Of a stretch of DNA of 64,000 nt, positions 40,591 to 49,794 are shown piece after piece; position 1 is the stretch's first letter; each line of letters begins with the position of its first letter. Made by a program: the position numbers and the translations under genes. The notes below the pieces were generated by a model. The model was not told where the DNA came from. It was given only the letters and a program-made list of their open reading frames with translations, and made no database searches. This stretch comes from Phycisphaeraceae bacterium (GTDB lineage: Bacteria > Planctomycetota > Phycisphaerae > Phycisphaerales > Phycisphaeraceae). The stretch lies in NCBI GenBank assembly GCA_040222855.1, contig JAVKCD010000019.1, positions 914,912 through 978,911 on the forward strand, given 5' to 3'.

Positions 40591-42393
40591 ATGCACACGA
40601 TTGACTACCTCATCGTGGCGGCCTACCTCTTCATCCTCGTCGCCAAGTCCCTCTTCCTCGCACGCCGCGCCGCCGCCGGGGCCTCCGACTACTTCCTCGC
40701 GGGCCGCAAAATGCCCTGGTGGGCTCTCGGTGCGTCCGGCATGAGCTCCAACCTCGACGCCGCCGGCACGATGACCATCATCACCCTCGTCTACCTCTAC
40801 GGCCTCCACGGCTTCTTCATCGAGATGCGTGGCGGAGTCGTCCTTCCTATCGCCGTCTTCCTCGCGTTCATGGGCAAGTGGCACCAGCGCTCCCACGTTG
40901 TCACCACCGGCGAGTGGATGCTCCTGCGCTTCGGCGACACCTGGCAGGGCCGCGCCGCCCGCTACACCGCCGCCTTCACCTACCTCATCATCACCATCGG
41001 TATGGTCGTCTTCTTCCTCGCGGCAGCAGGCAAGTTTCTCGCCGTCTTCCTCCCCTTCGATCCCGTGACCTGCGCCGTCGCTATGGCCGCCGTCGCCCTG
41101 CTCTACACCATGATCTCAGGTCTCTATGGCGTCATCTGGACCGACGTCCTCCAGGCCGCCCTCATCGGCTTCGCCGCCATCTACATCGCTATTACCGCCG
41201 CTGGCTACGTCACTCCCGAACTCCTCGCTCAGTGGCCCGGCAACGCGTACAACCAAGCCACGCCGCTGATCACTTCCGGCCTCACCCAGACCCAGACCGC
41301 TGGCGTCGATCAGCCCATCACCGAGTACTCGCCCTTCATCCTCTTCCTCCTCTTCTGGGCGGGCAAAGGCATCCTCGAAGGCCTTGGCGGGTCGGGGGGG
41401 TCCGCCTACATGGCCCAACGTTTTTACGCCTCGCAGGACGTTCCCACGGTCAAGAAACTCTGCATGCTCTGGACGGTTCTCTTCGCCTTCCGCTGGCCGA
41501 TGGTCCTCGGCTTCGCCATCCTCGCCATCCATCTCGGCATCGGCGAGCAAGACCCCGAACGCATCCTCCCAGGCGTCCTGCTCTCCGATCTCTTCCCGCC
41601 CGTCATCCGCGGACTCCTCGTCACCGCCATCTTCGCTGCCTCGATGTCGACCTTCGACTCTACCATCAACGCCGGAGCCTCCTACGTCGTCCGCGATCTC
41701 TACCTCCCCTTCGCTCAGCGCAACAAACGTCCCGAACCCACGCAACGCGCTCAGGTCATCGCCGGCTACATCGCCTCCGCCGTCATCGTCGCCGCTGGCC
41801 TCACCCTCGCCCTGCTCTTCGCCGAAGGCGTCGTTGATGTCTGGGTCACCATCGTTATTCAACTCTTCCCCGCCTTCCTTGTCCCCTTCGCCCTCCGCTG
41901 GTTCTGGGCCCGCTTCAACGGCGCCGGCTTCACCCTGGGCGTCATCACCGGCTTCGTCGCCGCCTTTGCCTGGACCTTCCTTCCCACTCCCTATCAACTT
42001 GGCATGGCTGACTCCGTGTCGATCTTCATCCAGAACAACGCCTTCACCGACATCGCGACCCTCTCCGCGATCTCGCTCGCCTCGATCTTTGGCTGCATCA
42101 TCGGCACCTACGCCTCACAACCCACCGATACCACTCGCCTCAGAGCCTTCTACGAGCAGACCCGCCCCTTCGGCATCTGGCCCCGAGACTGGAAGCAAAA
42201 CGACCGCGCCGAACACACCGCCGACCTGGCCCGACTCGCCCTCGCCCTCACCTGGCAGATCGCTACCTTCCTGCTCCCGATGTTCGCTATGCTCCGCATG
42301 ACGACGCCGACCCTCATCGCAGCCGTCATCTGGGCGATCACCGGTTGGCTTCTGCTTCGCGATACCAATCAGTCGATCAAAATCTCTTCCTGA
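40591..42393 (+). CDS. Sodium/solute symporter (SSS family)
   Basis: A 600-aa membrane protein from the ATG at 40591; an open frame upstream (from 40486) lacks membrane character and a ribosome site. Motifs: N-terminal helix TIDYLIVAAYLFILVAKSLF, ASDYFLAGRKMPWWALGASG with SSNLDAAGTM (family signature near the sodium site), and about 13 further hydrophobic helices. GLGGSGGSAYMAQRF and ASMSTFDSTINAGASYVVRD are also SSS hallmarks. Such carriers use the sodium gradient to import sugars, amino acids or carboxylates. The neighbours do not define the substrate. Confidence 0.92.
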   Translation: MHTIDYLIVAAYLFILVAKSLFLARRAAAGASDYFLAGRKMPWWALGASGMSSNLDAAGTMTIITLVYLYGLHGFFIEMRGGVVLPIAVFLAFMGKWHQRSHVVTTGEWMLLRFGDTWQGRAARYTAAFTYLIITIGMVVFFLAAAGKFLAVFLPFDPVTCAVAMAAVALLYTMISGLYGVIWTDVLQAALIGFAAIYIAITAAGYVTPELLAQWPGNAYNQATPLITSGLTQTQTAGVDQPITEYSPFILFLLFWAGKGILEGLGGSGGSAYMAQRFYASQDVPTVKKLCMLWTVLFAFRWPMVLGFAILAIHLGIGEQDPERILPGVLLSDLFPPVIRGLLVTAIFAASMSTFDSTINAGASYVVRDLYLPFAQRNKRPEPTQRAQVIAGYIASAVIVAAGLTLALLFAEGVVDVWVTIVIQLFPAFLVPFALRWFWARFNGAGFTLGVITGFVAAFAWTFLPTPYQLGMADSVSIFIQNNAFTDIATLSAISLASIFGCIIGTYASQPTDTTRLRAFYEQTRPFGIWPRDWKQNDRAEHTADLARLALALTWQIATFLLPMFAMLRMTTPTLIAAVIWAITGWLLLRDTNQSIKISS

Positions 42394-42422
42394 TGGCCTG
42401 CCGGGGAGGTAGGATCCCATCC

Positions 42423-43205
42423 ATGATTTACATGCTGTCGCGCCGGTTCTGTGTTCTAATCTGCCTGTCACTCCTGCTCGTCTCCTGCGCTTCCTCACCA
42501 CAGCCCGATACCCCAGCCCGTCCCATCCAAATCGCCATCTACACCGGCCCCGGTGCAGGCGACGCCGGACCACCCGCCGTCCAACGCGCCCTCGCTTCCC
42601 TCGACCACGTCACTACCACCCTCCTCACACCTGACGACTTCACCACCGCCGACCTCTCCGCCTACGACATCCTCGTCTTCCCAGGCGGCCGCGGCCGAGC
42701 GCAAGGTCAGGCCCTTGGAGAAGAAGGGCGTGCCAACATCAAAAGCTATGTGCACCAAGGCGGACACTACATCGGCATCTGCGCAGGAGCCTACCTCGCC
42801 ACCGCACGCTTCCCCGACTATCTCGCCATCGTCAAGGCCTACCACCACCGACCCTGGCAGATGGGCCGCGGAACCGTCACCATCCAACTCACCGAAGCCG
42901 GCACTGACTACTTCAACCAGCCCGCCACACCGATCAAAGTCCGCTACGCCAACGGCCCCATGCTCGCCCACGAAGATGGCCTCATTCCCAACCTCGACCT
43001 TCCCGACTACGAAGTCCTCGCCACCTTCACCTCCGCACCCCCCGAGAGCCACGACCTAGCCCCAACCCTTATGCCCGGCCAGCCCGCCATCATCGCCTCA
43101 ACCTTCGGTGAAGGCCGCATCGTCCTCATCAGCCCCCACCCCGAATCCTCACCCGAACTCGACTGGGTTCTCCAGACCAGCGTCCACAACATAACCACGC
43201 GCTAG
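42423..43205 (+). CDS. Lipoprotein with BPL-N / class I glutamine-amidotransferase-like domain
   Basis: A 260-aa protein from the ATG at 42423 (42432 also possible). Lipoprotein signal LSRRFCVLICLSLLLVSC. The mature part has the flavodoxin-like GATase fold of the biotin-protein-ligase N-terminal family: IQIAIYTGPGAGDAGPPAVQ, YDILVFPGGRGRAQGQAL, and the nucleophile elbow GHYIGICAGAYLAT with Cys. A late GEGRIVLISPHPESS completes it. It is exported, so it is unlikely to act in biotin metabolism; a peptidoglycan or periplasmic hydrolase-like role is possible. Starts 29 bp after the symporter stop. Confidence 0.8.
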   Translation: MIYMLSRRFCVLICLSLLLVSCASSPQPDTPARPIQIAIYTGPGAGDAGPPAVQRALASLDHVTTTLLTPDDFTTADLSAYDILVFPGGRGRAQGQALGEEGRANIKSYVHQGGHYIGICAGAYLATARFPDYLAIVKAYHHRPWQMGRGTVTIQLTEAGTDYFNQPATPIKVRYANGPMLAHEDGLIPNLDLPDYEVLATFTSAPPESHDLAPTLMPGQPAIIASTFGEGRIVLISPHPESSPELDWVLQTSVHNITTR

Positions 43206-43209
43206 GCAA

Positions 43210-43242
43210 AAGCCCGACCTGCTCGTACAACAGGCCAGGCTT
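43210..43242. terminator. Hairpin between convergent genes
   Basis: AAGCC...CCTG and CAGG...GGCTT form an interrupted stem of nine pairs with symmetric internal loop (43210-43242). It lies between the ends of the 42423 gene (plus) and icd (minus) and probably serves both as a bidirectional terminator. Confidence 0.5.
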
Positions 43243-43287
43243 ACTAATGTCAATAAGAAACTGAAAGTCTAATATGCGGAGGGGGGG

Positions 43288-44808
43288 TCATTCCCCCTGC
43301 CCCAGCGAATACGCCAGCTCCCCATCAAACCGACAAAGATGCTCGGTCTTGATGAAGTCCAGACCCGCGGCCGACAGCCTCTGCAGCAGACCGATGACCT
43401 GCTCGTGTCGGATCACACTCGGATGCTCCGGGTGCACAAACCGGCAGCGCCAGTGATCGGTGCAGAACGTCTCCGCGTGCCCCTCCGGGTACACCTTCAC
43501 GCCTCGGTTGCTGATCATCTTCAGCTTCAGGTCAGGACCGGCGACCTGCTCGAGCTTCTGCCCGAGCACCTCAGGCGACCGATCCGCTTCATCCCAGTCG
43601 AGAAACACATCGACACCCACCAGTTCCTTTAACGGCTTCGCCGACCGCTTCGCCTTGTACAGCTCCATCCCACCCTCCCGAGCATGATGCACTTGCATCG
43701 CCAGCGTCTGCGGCTGCTGGCCCAACCGATCCACCACCGCCTGCGCGAACGCCTCAGTCCCCACCGCGTCATGCTCACCACGGATGTCACCGGTCCGCAC
43801 GCCATCCTCGATCGCACGCAGCCAAGCATTTTCGATCGCCTGGGCGACCTCCGGCTGACCCACATGATCCATCATCATCACCGCCGCATGCAGCAGACCC
43901 GAAGGATTCGCGATCCCCTTGCCCGCAATGTCCGGCGCCGAGCCGTGGATTGCCTCGAACATCGAAGCCACTTCGCCGATGTTCGCCGATCCGCCCAGCC
44001 CCACCGATCCCGTCAGCTCCGCCGCCACATCCGAAATGATGTCGCCATAGAGATTCAGTGTCACAATCACATCAAAACCCGTCGGGTCCTTCGCAAGCCG
44101 TGCTGTCGCGATGTCAATGATCTGCGCGTCCGCCTCGATCTCCGGATACTCCGCAGCAATCTCATCAAAGACCCGATGGAACAAGCCATCGGTGATCTTC
44201 ATGATGTTGTCCTTGATAAAGCACGTCACCCGCTTCCGCCCCTGCTGCTTCGCGTACTCAAACGCGTACCGCACGATCTTCTCGGTGCCCGGCCGCGTGA
44301 TCAGCTTGAGGCACTGCGTGACCTCCGCCGTCTGTCGATGCTCGATCCCCGCGTAGGTGTCCTCCTCATTCTCGCGCACGATCACCACATCCGTCCCCGG
44401 GTTCTTCGTCACGATGAACGGGTCATAACTCCGACACGGCCGCACGTTCGCAAACAGCCCCAGGCTCTTCCGAAGCGTCACGTTCAGCGACTTGTACCCC
44501 TTGCCCTGAGGCGTCGTGATCGGTGCCTTGAGCATCACACCCGTCCGCCGCAGCGAGTCCCAAGTCGCCGTCTCAATACCCGCGCTGATCCCCCGCTCGT
44601 AAACCTTCTGCCCGATCTCCACCTCCTCGATGGCGAGCTTAGCCCCCGCCTCCTTGAGCACGAAGAGCACGGCCTTCATGATCTCAGGCCCGATCCCGTC
44701 GCCATACGCCACCGTCACAGCAGCTTCCGCCGACACGTTCGCACGGGGGCTTGGTTTCATCGCGGGGGTCAGCTCCTGCTCGGGGGTCTGCATCATCAGC
44801 GTCGTCAT
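43288..44808 (-). CDS. icd: NADP-type isocitrate dehydrogenase with C-terminal extension
   Basis: A 506-aa protein from the ATG at 44808, with AGGAG seven bases upstream. The frame stays open far upstream to 45861, but that part overlaps the regulator and ppc and is not coding. It has family motifs TVAYGDGIGPEIM, LKAPITTPQGKGYKSLNVTL (substrate loop with Ser/Asn/Arg), IVRENEEDTYAGIEHR, and LNLYGDIISDVAAELTGSVG for Mg-binding aspartates. A C-terminal extension of roughly 150 residues resembles the Thermus-type enzyme. It catalyses oxidative decarboxylation of isocitrate to 2-oxoglutarate in the TCA cycle. Expressed divergently from the regulator at 44956. Confidence 0.94.
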   Translation of the reverse strand: MTTLMMQTPEQELTPAMKPSPRANVSAEAAVTVAYGDGIGPEIMKAVLFVLKEAGAKLAIEEVEIGQKVYERGISAGIETATWDSLRRTGVMLKAPITTPQGKGYKSLNVTLRKSLGLFANVRPCRSYDPFIVTKNPGTDVVIVRENEEDTYAGIEHRQTAEVTQCLKLITRPGTEKIVRYAFEYAKQQGRKRVTCFIKDNIMKITDGLFHRVFDEIAAEYPEIEADAQIIDIATARLAKDPTGFDVIVTLNLYGDIISDVAAELTGSVGLGGSANIGEVASMFEAIHGSAPDIAGKGIANPSGLLHAAVMMMDHVGQPEVAQAIENAWLRAIEDGVRTGDIRGEHDAVGTEAFAQAVVDRLGQQPQTLAMQVHHAREGGMELYKAKRSAKPLKELVGVDVFLDWDEADRSPEVLGQKLEQVAGPDLKLKMISNRGVKVYPEGHAETFCTDHWRCRFVHPEHPSVIRHEQVIGLLQRLSAAGLDFIKTEHLCRFDGELAYSLGQGE

Positions 44809-44862
44809 CCTAAGGCTCCTGTCGGTCTCGAGATCATCTACACGGGTCTGGCCAACAGGAGA

Positions 44863-44891
44863 AGAATAATACACGAAGTCTATTTCGTCAA
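44863..44891 (-). promoter_or_regulatory. Sigma70-type promoter for icd
   Basis: On the minus strand TTGACG (44891-44886) and TATTCT (44868-44863) are separated by 17 bp, giving a start near 44856 and a leader of about 48 nt before the ATG at 44808. A plus-strand TATACT at 44904-44909 that could serve the divergent regulator gene lies next to the -35 element, so the two promoters may compete. Confidence 0.55.
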
Positions 44892-44955
44892 ATGAGAGTC
44901 TTGTATACTCGTCATCCCGCGATAAACCCTGCGGGTCACAAAGGTGGTATCGGTG

Positions 44956-45381
44956 ATGCCTAAGACAACAGTCAAGAAGAAGCCACGCTCGTCGGGGTCC
45001 GCTCGGAGGGCAGCGGCGGGGGGTAGCGGGGGCGCGGGGGGCGCACGGATGGCGGGAGCGATAGCGGGGGGCGGGGGGGGGGCGGGGGGTGGGCAGTGGA
45101 CGTTTTTGTCTAACCACGCGCATGTGCTGATCTGTCTGGTGGAGGACCCTGGGGCTCGGCTGCGTGATATGGCGGTTCGCGTGGGGATCACCGAGCGGGC
45201 GGTGCAGAACATCATCCAAGACCTGGAGCAGGGCGAGGTGATTACGCGCATGCGGGAGGGTCGTCGGAACCGGTACGAGGTTCACGCCGACCAGCCACTG
45301 CGGCACCCGGTTGAGAGTCACCGCACGGTCGCTGACCTGCTGGCGCTCGCACGACCAAAGACCATGCCAAAGACCCCGTAG
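44956..45381 (+). CDS. MarR-like winged-helix regulator with Gly-rich N terminus
   Basis: A 141-aa protein from the ATG at 44956 (an in-frame start at 44944 exists). A basic, glycine/alanine-rich N terminus ([33 protein letters not shown]) is followed by a winged helix: [40 protein letters not shown] and [20 protein letters not shown]. This is the pattern of small HTH regulators I know from many bacteria (DUF-free, MarR/ArsR-like). It is divergent from icd and 115 bp before ppc, so it may regulate either. The Gly-rich segment is encoded by G-runs. Confidence 0.85.
   Translation: MPKTTVKKKPRSSGSARRAAAGGSGGAGGARMAGAIAGGGGGAGGGQWTFLSNHAHVLICLVEDPGARLRDMAVRVGITERAVQNIIQDLEQGEVITRMREGRRNRYEVHADQPLRHPVESHRTVADLLALARPKTMPKTP
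45065..45093 (+). other. G-quadruplex-forming G-tract inside the regulator gene
   Basis: Four or more runs of at least three G are packed within 29 bases (six, nine, six and three G residues in order with one-base spacers). The non-template strand could fold as a G-quadruplex. It encodes the Gly-rich linker of the regulator, so it may simply be a codon effect. Confidence 0.5.
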
Positions 45382-45496
45382 CGGAGCGTCGTATAATGAT
45401 TTCGCTGGGACGGAAGACCCGGCCCTCCAAAGCCTGACCACCCGTCGAAACCTAGCCCTCCCACGCTGGCCTCGACCCGTGCGGAGCCCCTGATTG

Positions 45497-48310
45497 ATGC
45501 CCGATCCTGCTGCCCGACAGACGTTTGCTGGCGACCGACCATTGCGGCGGGATATCCGTCTGCTGACCTGGTTGCTCCGCGAGGTGATCATCGACCACGA
45601 GGGGCGTGACCTGTGGACGCAGATCCTGGGTCTGCGCGAGCAGATGACCCGTCGGCAGGACGCGGACGACCCGAGCCGGTCGCAGGAGCGGATCAACAAG
45701 CTGATCACGGGACTGCCGACTGATCGTCTGATCGAGGTGGTTCGTTCGCTGGGGCTGTTTTTTGACCTGGCGAACCTTGCGGAGGATCGGCATCGGATCC
45801 GCGTGCTCCGGCAGCGGGCGGCGCGGGGCGTGGTCAAGGGTTCGATCGCGGCGAGCATCATGGCGCTGCGCGATCGCGGGCTGGAGCGTGATCAGATCGA
45901 CCCGCTGATCGAGGCGTTGGATGTGGAGCTGGTGTTTACGGCGCATCCGACCGAGGCCAAGCGCAAGACGGCCCGGCGGATCATCGCGCGGCTGCGTAAC
46001 AACCTGGGGCGGCTCGACGAGCCGGGTCTGATCCGGCCAGCCCGTCGGAGGATTATCGAGCGGCTTCGGCTGGACCTGGTTTGTCTCTGGACGACCGACA
46101 CGCTCCGGCCGCGGCGGCCTGACGTGGATGACGAGCTGGGGCGCGCTCTGTTTGCGGTGCGCACGGTTTGGAATGTGGTTCCGGAGATTCATCGGCACCT
46201 GGAGCGGGCGTTGGACGCGGAGCGGCCGGTGATTGACGCGACGGGGCATCGGCCGGTGCGGTCGGTGCTGCGGTTTGGGAACTGGATTGGCGGGGATCGG
46301 GATGGGAACCCGTCGGTGACGGTTGATGTGACGGCGGGGACGCTGCTGCGGCTGCATCGGGCGGCGATTCAGCTTCATCTTAAAGCCTGCCAGGACCTTC
46401 ATTTGCGCTTGACGCTATCGCGTCATCGGGTGGGTCGGACGACGCCTGAGGGGGCGAGGCTGGAGACGGCGATCGCGCGGGCGGCGGCGCGGTGGCCGCG
46501 GCTGCGGTCGCGGATCGGGGATGTGCATGATGACGAGCTGCTGCGGCAGTGGATGACGGTGGTGCGGTACCGGCTCAAGCGCACAACTGATTCTGAGCGA
46601 GGGGCTTACGGCTCGGCGCAGGAGCTGGCGGCGGACCTGAGGCTGGTGGAGCGATACCTGCGGTCGCTGGGGTATGACGACCTGGCGGATGCTGAGCTGC
46701 GTGACTGGCAGGTGCGGGTGGCGACGTTCGGGCTGCACCTGCTTCGGCTGGATGTGCGGGAGAACTCGGATTCGCTGCGGGCGGCGATCAACGAGTTGTT
46801 GAAGGCGGAGCGTGACGCGGGGGTTGTGCGCGTGGCTGAGGGGGGTGGGATCGAGACGATGAGCGAGGCGGAACGGATTGCGTATCTTACGCAACCCATG
46901 ACCATGGATCGGGTTGCGGCGATGCAGGCGGCGACGCTGAGTGAGCCGACGCACGATCTGGTGGAGTCGTTCCGGGTGTTGCAGCGGACTGCGCGGACGC
47001 GGGGCGAGGCCCCGCTGGGGATGCAGATCATCTCGATGACGCACGAGCCGAGTGATGCTCTGGCGATGCTTTACCTGTCGCGGCTGGGGGCGGCGCTGGA
47101 TTCCGGGGCGTCGGGGCGGTTGTACCCGCAGCCGATTGTGCCCTTGCTGGAGACGGTGGACGATCTGGATCACGGGCCGGAGATCCTTGATCAGTTGCTG
47201 TCGAATCCGGCATACCTTGCGCATGTGGAGGCGACGGGCGGGGAGCAGGTGGTGATGGTGGGGTACTCGGATTCGGCGAAGGATGGGGGGTATCTGAGTT
47301 CGAACTGGTCGTTACATCATGCTCAGCAACAGCTTGCGGAGATCGCGGACCGGCATGGGATCAAGCTGCGGGTCTTTCACGGGCGAGGCGGGGCGCTGGG
47401 CCGGGGCGGGGGTCCGGCGGCGCGGGCGATTGCGAGTCTGCCTTCTTCAGCGTTGCGTGGCCGGTTGCGGATGACGGAGCAGGGCGAGGTGTTGGCGGAG
47501 CGGTACGACGATCCGGCGGTGGCGGACCGGCATCTGGAGCAGGTGCTTTCGGCGACGCTGTTGGCGTCGGCGGCGCACGATCAGAAGATCCCTGCGGAAT
47601 GGCCGGGGATCGTGCAGCGGATGTCGGATGCGAGTCGGGGGGCGTATCGGGAACTGATTGAGCAGGAAGGGTTTGTGGCGTATTTCCGGAGTGCTACGCC
47701 TATTTCGGCGATCGAGCAGATGCCGATCGGGTCGCGGCCGAGTCGGCGGACGGCGCAGACGACGCTGAGTGATCTGCGGGCGATCCCGTACACGTTTGCG
47801 TGGACGCAGAGCCGGCAGTTGCTCAACGCGTTCTTCGGGTTTGGCAGCGGCTATAAGGCCTTGTCGGATCAGGAGAAGGATGAGGTTGCGGAGATGTATG
47901 TGCGGTGGCCGTTTTTCACGGCGTTGGTGGACAATGCGGAGCTGGCACTGGCGAAGTGCGACCCGGAGATCGCGCGGTTTTATGCGTCGCTAGGGGAGAG
48001 CCCTGATCGTAACCTCAGTATTTGGGGGATGATACGGGATGAGGTGGCGGTGTCGACGGAGGCGGTGCTGGGGATCACGGGTCGGGGCGGGTTGCTGGAG
48101 GGTACGCCTTGGTTGCAGCGGATGATCCGGGTGCGGAACCCGTATGTAGACGCGCTTAACTTCATTCAGGTGGACCTGTTACGGCGTCAGCGGGCGGTCG
48201 TGGCGGCGGGCGGCGACCCGACGGAGGAGACGGCGGAGAACCGGGACCTGCAGCTGGCGGTGCGGCTGTCGATCCAGGCGATCGCGTCGGGGCTGCGGAA
48301 TACGGGCTAG
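45497..48310 (+). CDS. ppc: Phosphoenolpyruvate carboxylase
   Basis: A 937-aa protein from the ATG at 45497, of normal length for bacterial PEPC. It carries VFTAHPTEAKRKTARRIIAR with the catalytic histidine (about 147), the GNRDGNP-type FGNWIGGDRDGNPSVT, the PEP-binding VGYSDSAKDGGYLSSNW, the signature FHGRGGALGRGGGP (about 629-642) and the C-terminal VRNPYVDALNFIQVDLL with the RNTG end. It forms oxaloacetate from PEP and bicarbonate, feeding the TCA cycle. Its location beside icd and the winged-helix regulator groups two anaplerotic/TCA genes. Confidence 0.97.
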   Translation: MPDPAARQTFAGDRPLRRDIRLLTWLLREVIIDHEGRDLWTQILGLREQMTRRQDADDPSRSQERINKLITGLPTDRLIEVVRSLGLFFDLANLAEDRHRIRVLRQRAARGVVKGSIAASIMALRDRGLERDQIDPLIEALDVELVFTAHPTEAKRKTARRIIARLRNNLGRLDEPGLIRPARRRIIERLRLDLVCLWTTDTLRPRRPDVDDELGRALFAVRTVWNVVPEIHRHLERALDAERPVIDATGHRPVRSVLRFGNWIGGDRDGNPSVTVDVTAGTLLRLHRAAIQLHLKACQDLHLRLTLSRHRVGRTTPEGARLETAIARAAARWPRLRSRIGDVHDDELLRQWMTVVRYRLKRTTDSERGAYGSAQELAADLRLVERYLRSLGYDDLADAELRDWQVRVATFGLHLLRLDVRENSDSLRAAINELLKAERDAGVVRVAEGGGIETMSEAERIAYLTQPMTMDRVAAMQAATLSEPTHDLVESFRVLQRTARTRGEAPLGMQIISMTHEPSDALAMLYLSRLGAALDSGASGRLYPQPIVPLLETVDDLDHGPEILDQLLSNPAYLAHVEATGGEQVVMVGYSDSAKDGGYLSSNWSLHHAQQQLAEIADRHGIKLRVFHGRGGALGRGGGPAARAIASLPSSALRGRLRMTEQGEVLAERYDDPAVADRHLEQVLSATLLASAAHDQKIPAEWPGIVQRMSDASRGAYRELIEQEGFVAYFRSATPISAIEQMPIGSRPSRRTAQTTLSDLRAIPYTFAWTQSRQLLNAFFGFGSGYKALSDQEKDEVAEMYVRWPFFTALVDNAELALAKCDPEIARFYASLGESPDRNLSIWGMIRDEVAVSTEAVLGITGRGGLLEGTPWLQRMIRVRNPYVDALNFIQVDLLRRQRAVVAAGGDPTEETAENRDLQLAVRLSIQAIASGLRNTG

Positions 48311-48426
48311 TTCTCGCCATCAAGCCACCCTTTGGACGTGTTTTTTGGTCGGTTTTGGGGCGTTTGGCGACCGGACTCGTCAATCAAACGTGGTTTGAGG
48401 GGGTCAAAGTGCGGTGGAATGTGCGC

Positions 48427-48447
48427 ACGCGGGCCTGTGGCCCGCGT
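48427..48447. terminator. 9-bp perfect stem hairpin between ppc and the HAF-repeat gene
   Basis: ACGCGGGCC-TGT-GGCCCGCGT forms a perfect 9-bp stem with a 3-base loop. It lies between convergent ppc and the minus-strand gene at 48493. The adjacent purine-rich stretch (48447-48480) gives a pyrimidine-rich run on the minus strand after the hairpin, but no pure T-run. Confidence 0.55.
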
Positions 48448-48492
48448 AGAGAGTTGAGACAAGAGAGTAGAGAGTTCAGGGGAGGGTTTGGG

Positions 48493-49554
48493 TCAGCGGC
48501 GGCGGAGCAGGGCTGGTGCGGCGAGGGCGAGGAGGGTGGCGGAGGTGGGGGTGGGGATGATGGCGACCCAGCCTTCCAGGTTGCCGTTTGGGTTGAAGCC
48601 CTGACCGGCGAAGACGGTGCCATCGTTTGAGAGGGCTAACACGCTCGACAGCTGCCATCCCTGGAGGTCCAGGTTGTGCTGGGACGCGAGCCAGGCATCC
48701 ATGCGGTAGAGGGTGGTGTCGAGCCAGATGATTGCACCGTTTGGGTCGTAACCCACGATGATCGATCCATCCGCTGAGACGTCTGTTGCTCTGGTGTCCG
48801 AGCTTGTTCGAGGCAGACGAGATAGGCCGCCTTCGGGTGTGGATGTGAAGGCTATGCCGAAGCTGCCTTGACTTTCGCCTACAAACAGGCTCCCATCATC
48901 GGTCATGCCCAGGGTGTTTCCTCTTTCTGGTCGTTCGCTCAGGTCCAAGGGGTGGAGTTTGAGGTCAGCGTCCCAGTAGACGGGGCCTTGCGATTGGCTT
49001 GGATTGACCCCGCCGGCGATGATTGATCCGTCGAAGCTGACGGCTCTTGCTGCTGCGAAGAGTCTGTTTCCGTTGCCGTCGTCGAGTTCGATGGCTCCTG
49101 TTTCGGAGGTCCACTTGAAGGCGCGAGAGGATGAGATTCCAACGACTGTTCGTCCGTCGCCTGATACGTCCTGGGCACTCGAGTTTGAGCCGCCGATTAG
49201 ATTGATTCTGTGGAACCCATCGGTTCTGGACCACCTGTAGGCTGATGTGTCGGCCCTGCCCACGATGACGGAGCCATCGTGGCTTGTGGCGGTTGCGATG
49301 CTCGTCGCTGCATCGGTGGAGGTGAGGAATGTTTCGAGGCCGTTCTTGAGTGTCCATCGGACGGCCTGAGAGCCAGCGGAGCCTTCGCTGGAGCCGACTG
49401 CGGTTCGCCCGTCTCCGCTGAGTCCGTTGATGGTGCTTCTGGTGTCCCCGCCCTCGAGGTCACCGATGCCGTAGAAGCCGTTTTGGGCCACGCAGAGGCT
49501 GGTGGAACCGCATAGAAGCAGTAGCCCCATGGCTGCTGAGCGTACGATAAGCAT
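48493..49554 (-). CDS. Exported HAF-repeat protein with PEP-CTERM-like tail
   Basis: A 353-aa protein. Signal peptide (AAMGLLLLCGSTSLCVAQ), then repeats of the form INGLSGDGRTAVGSSEG, AQDVSGDGRTVVGISSS, ATDVSADGSIIVGYDP, and WDNAxxW-type elements in a beta-propeller-like arrangement. It ends IPTPTSATLLALAAPALLRR with a terminal Arg, a PEP-CTERM-like sorting tail. Presumably surface- or extracellular-matrix-located after exosortase processing. Related in organisation to the element-2 cargo protein at 23513. Confidence 0.85.
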   Translation of the reverse strand: MLIVRSAAMGLLLLCGSTSLCVAQNGFYGIGDLEGGDTRSTINGLSGDGRTAVGSSEGSAGSQAVRWTLKNGLETFLTSTDAATSIATATSHDGSVIVGRADTSAYRWSRTDGFHRINLIGGSNSSAQDVSGDGRTVVGISSSRAFKWTSETGAIELDDGNGNRLFAAARAVSFDGSIIAGGVNPSQSQGPVYWDADLKLHPLDLSERPERGNTLGMTDDGSLFVGESQGSFGIAFTSTPEGGLSRLPRTSSDTRATDVSADGSIIVGYDPNGAIIWLDTTLYRMDAWLASQHNLDLQGWQLSSVLALSNDGTVFAGQGFNPNGNLEGWVAIIPTPTSATLLALAAPALLRRR

Positions 49555-49689
49555 GTCTTTCTCCTCCGGTTAAGACTAGTATTTTATAAGGGTTTTTTGC
49601 ATCTCCAAATCTATTTGCAGCGGGCAGATGGGATTGTGGTTTGCTGGCCTGTAAGAAACTTGGGCCTCGTGGAGGCGGCGATTGTGGTC

Positions 49690-49766
49690 CGGGGGCTGGC
49701 TTTGTCAGACTTCGGTCACTCGACAATGTTTGGCGGTGGCCCTGCTTCGCTCGCTGGCGCGAGCGT
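49690..49766. repeat. Dispersed hairpin repeat, copy 1
   Basis: CCGGGGGCTGGCTTTGTCAG begins a structured segment with stem CTGGC/GTCAG, followed by CTTCGGTCACTCGA. The sequence resembles the segment at 52228-52265 with paired changes in the stem. A second hairpin, CGCTCGC-TGGC-GCGAGCG, lies at 49749-49766. Probably an intergenic repeat family, possibly acting as a terminator. Confidence 0.55.
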
Positions 49767-49794
49767 CGCAGGGTTGGGGGGGGGGTGTGTTGGG

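Noticed and set aside
44809-45861. Extension of the isocitrate dehydrogenase to 857 aa
   Set aside because: The extra part is antisense to the regulator and ppc, lacks any domain, and a good ribosome-binding site marks the ATG at 44808.
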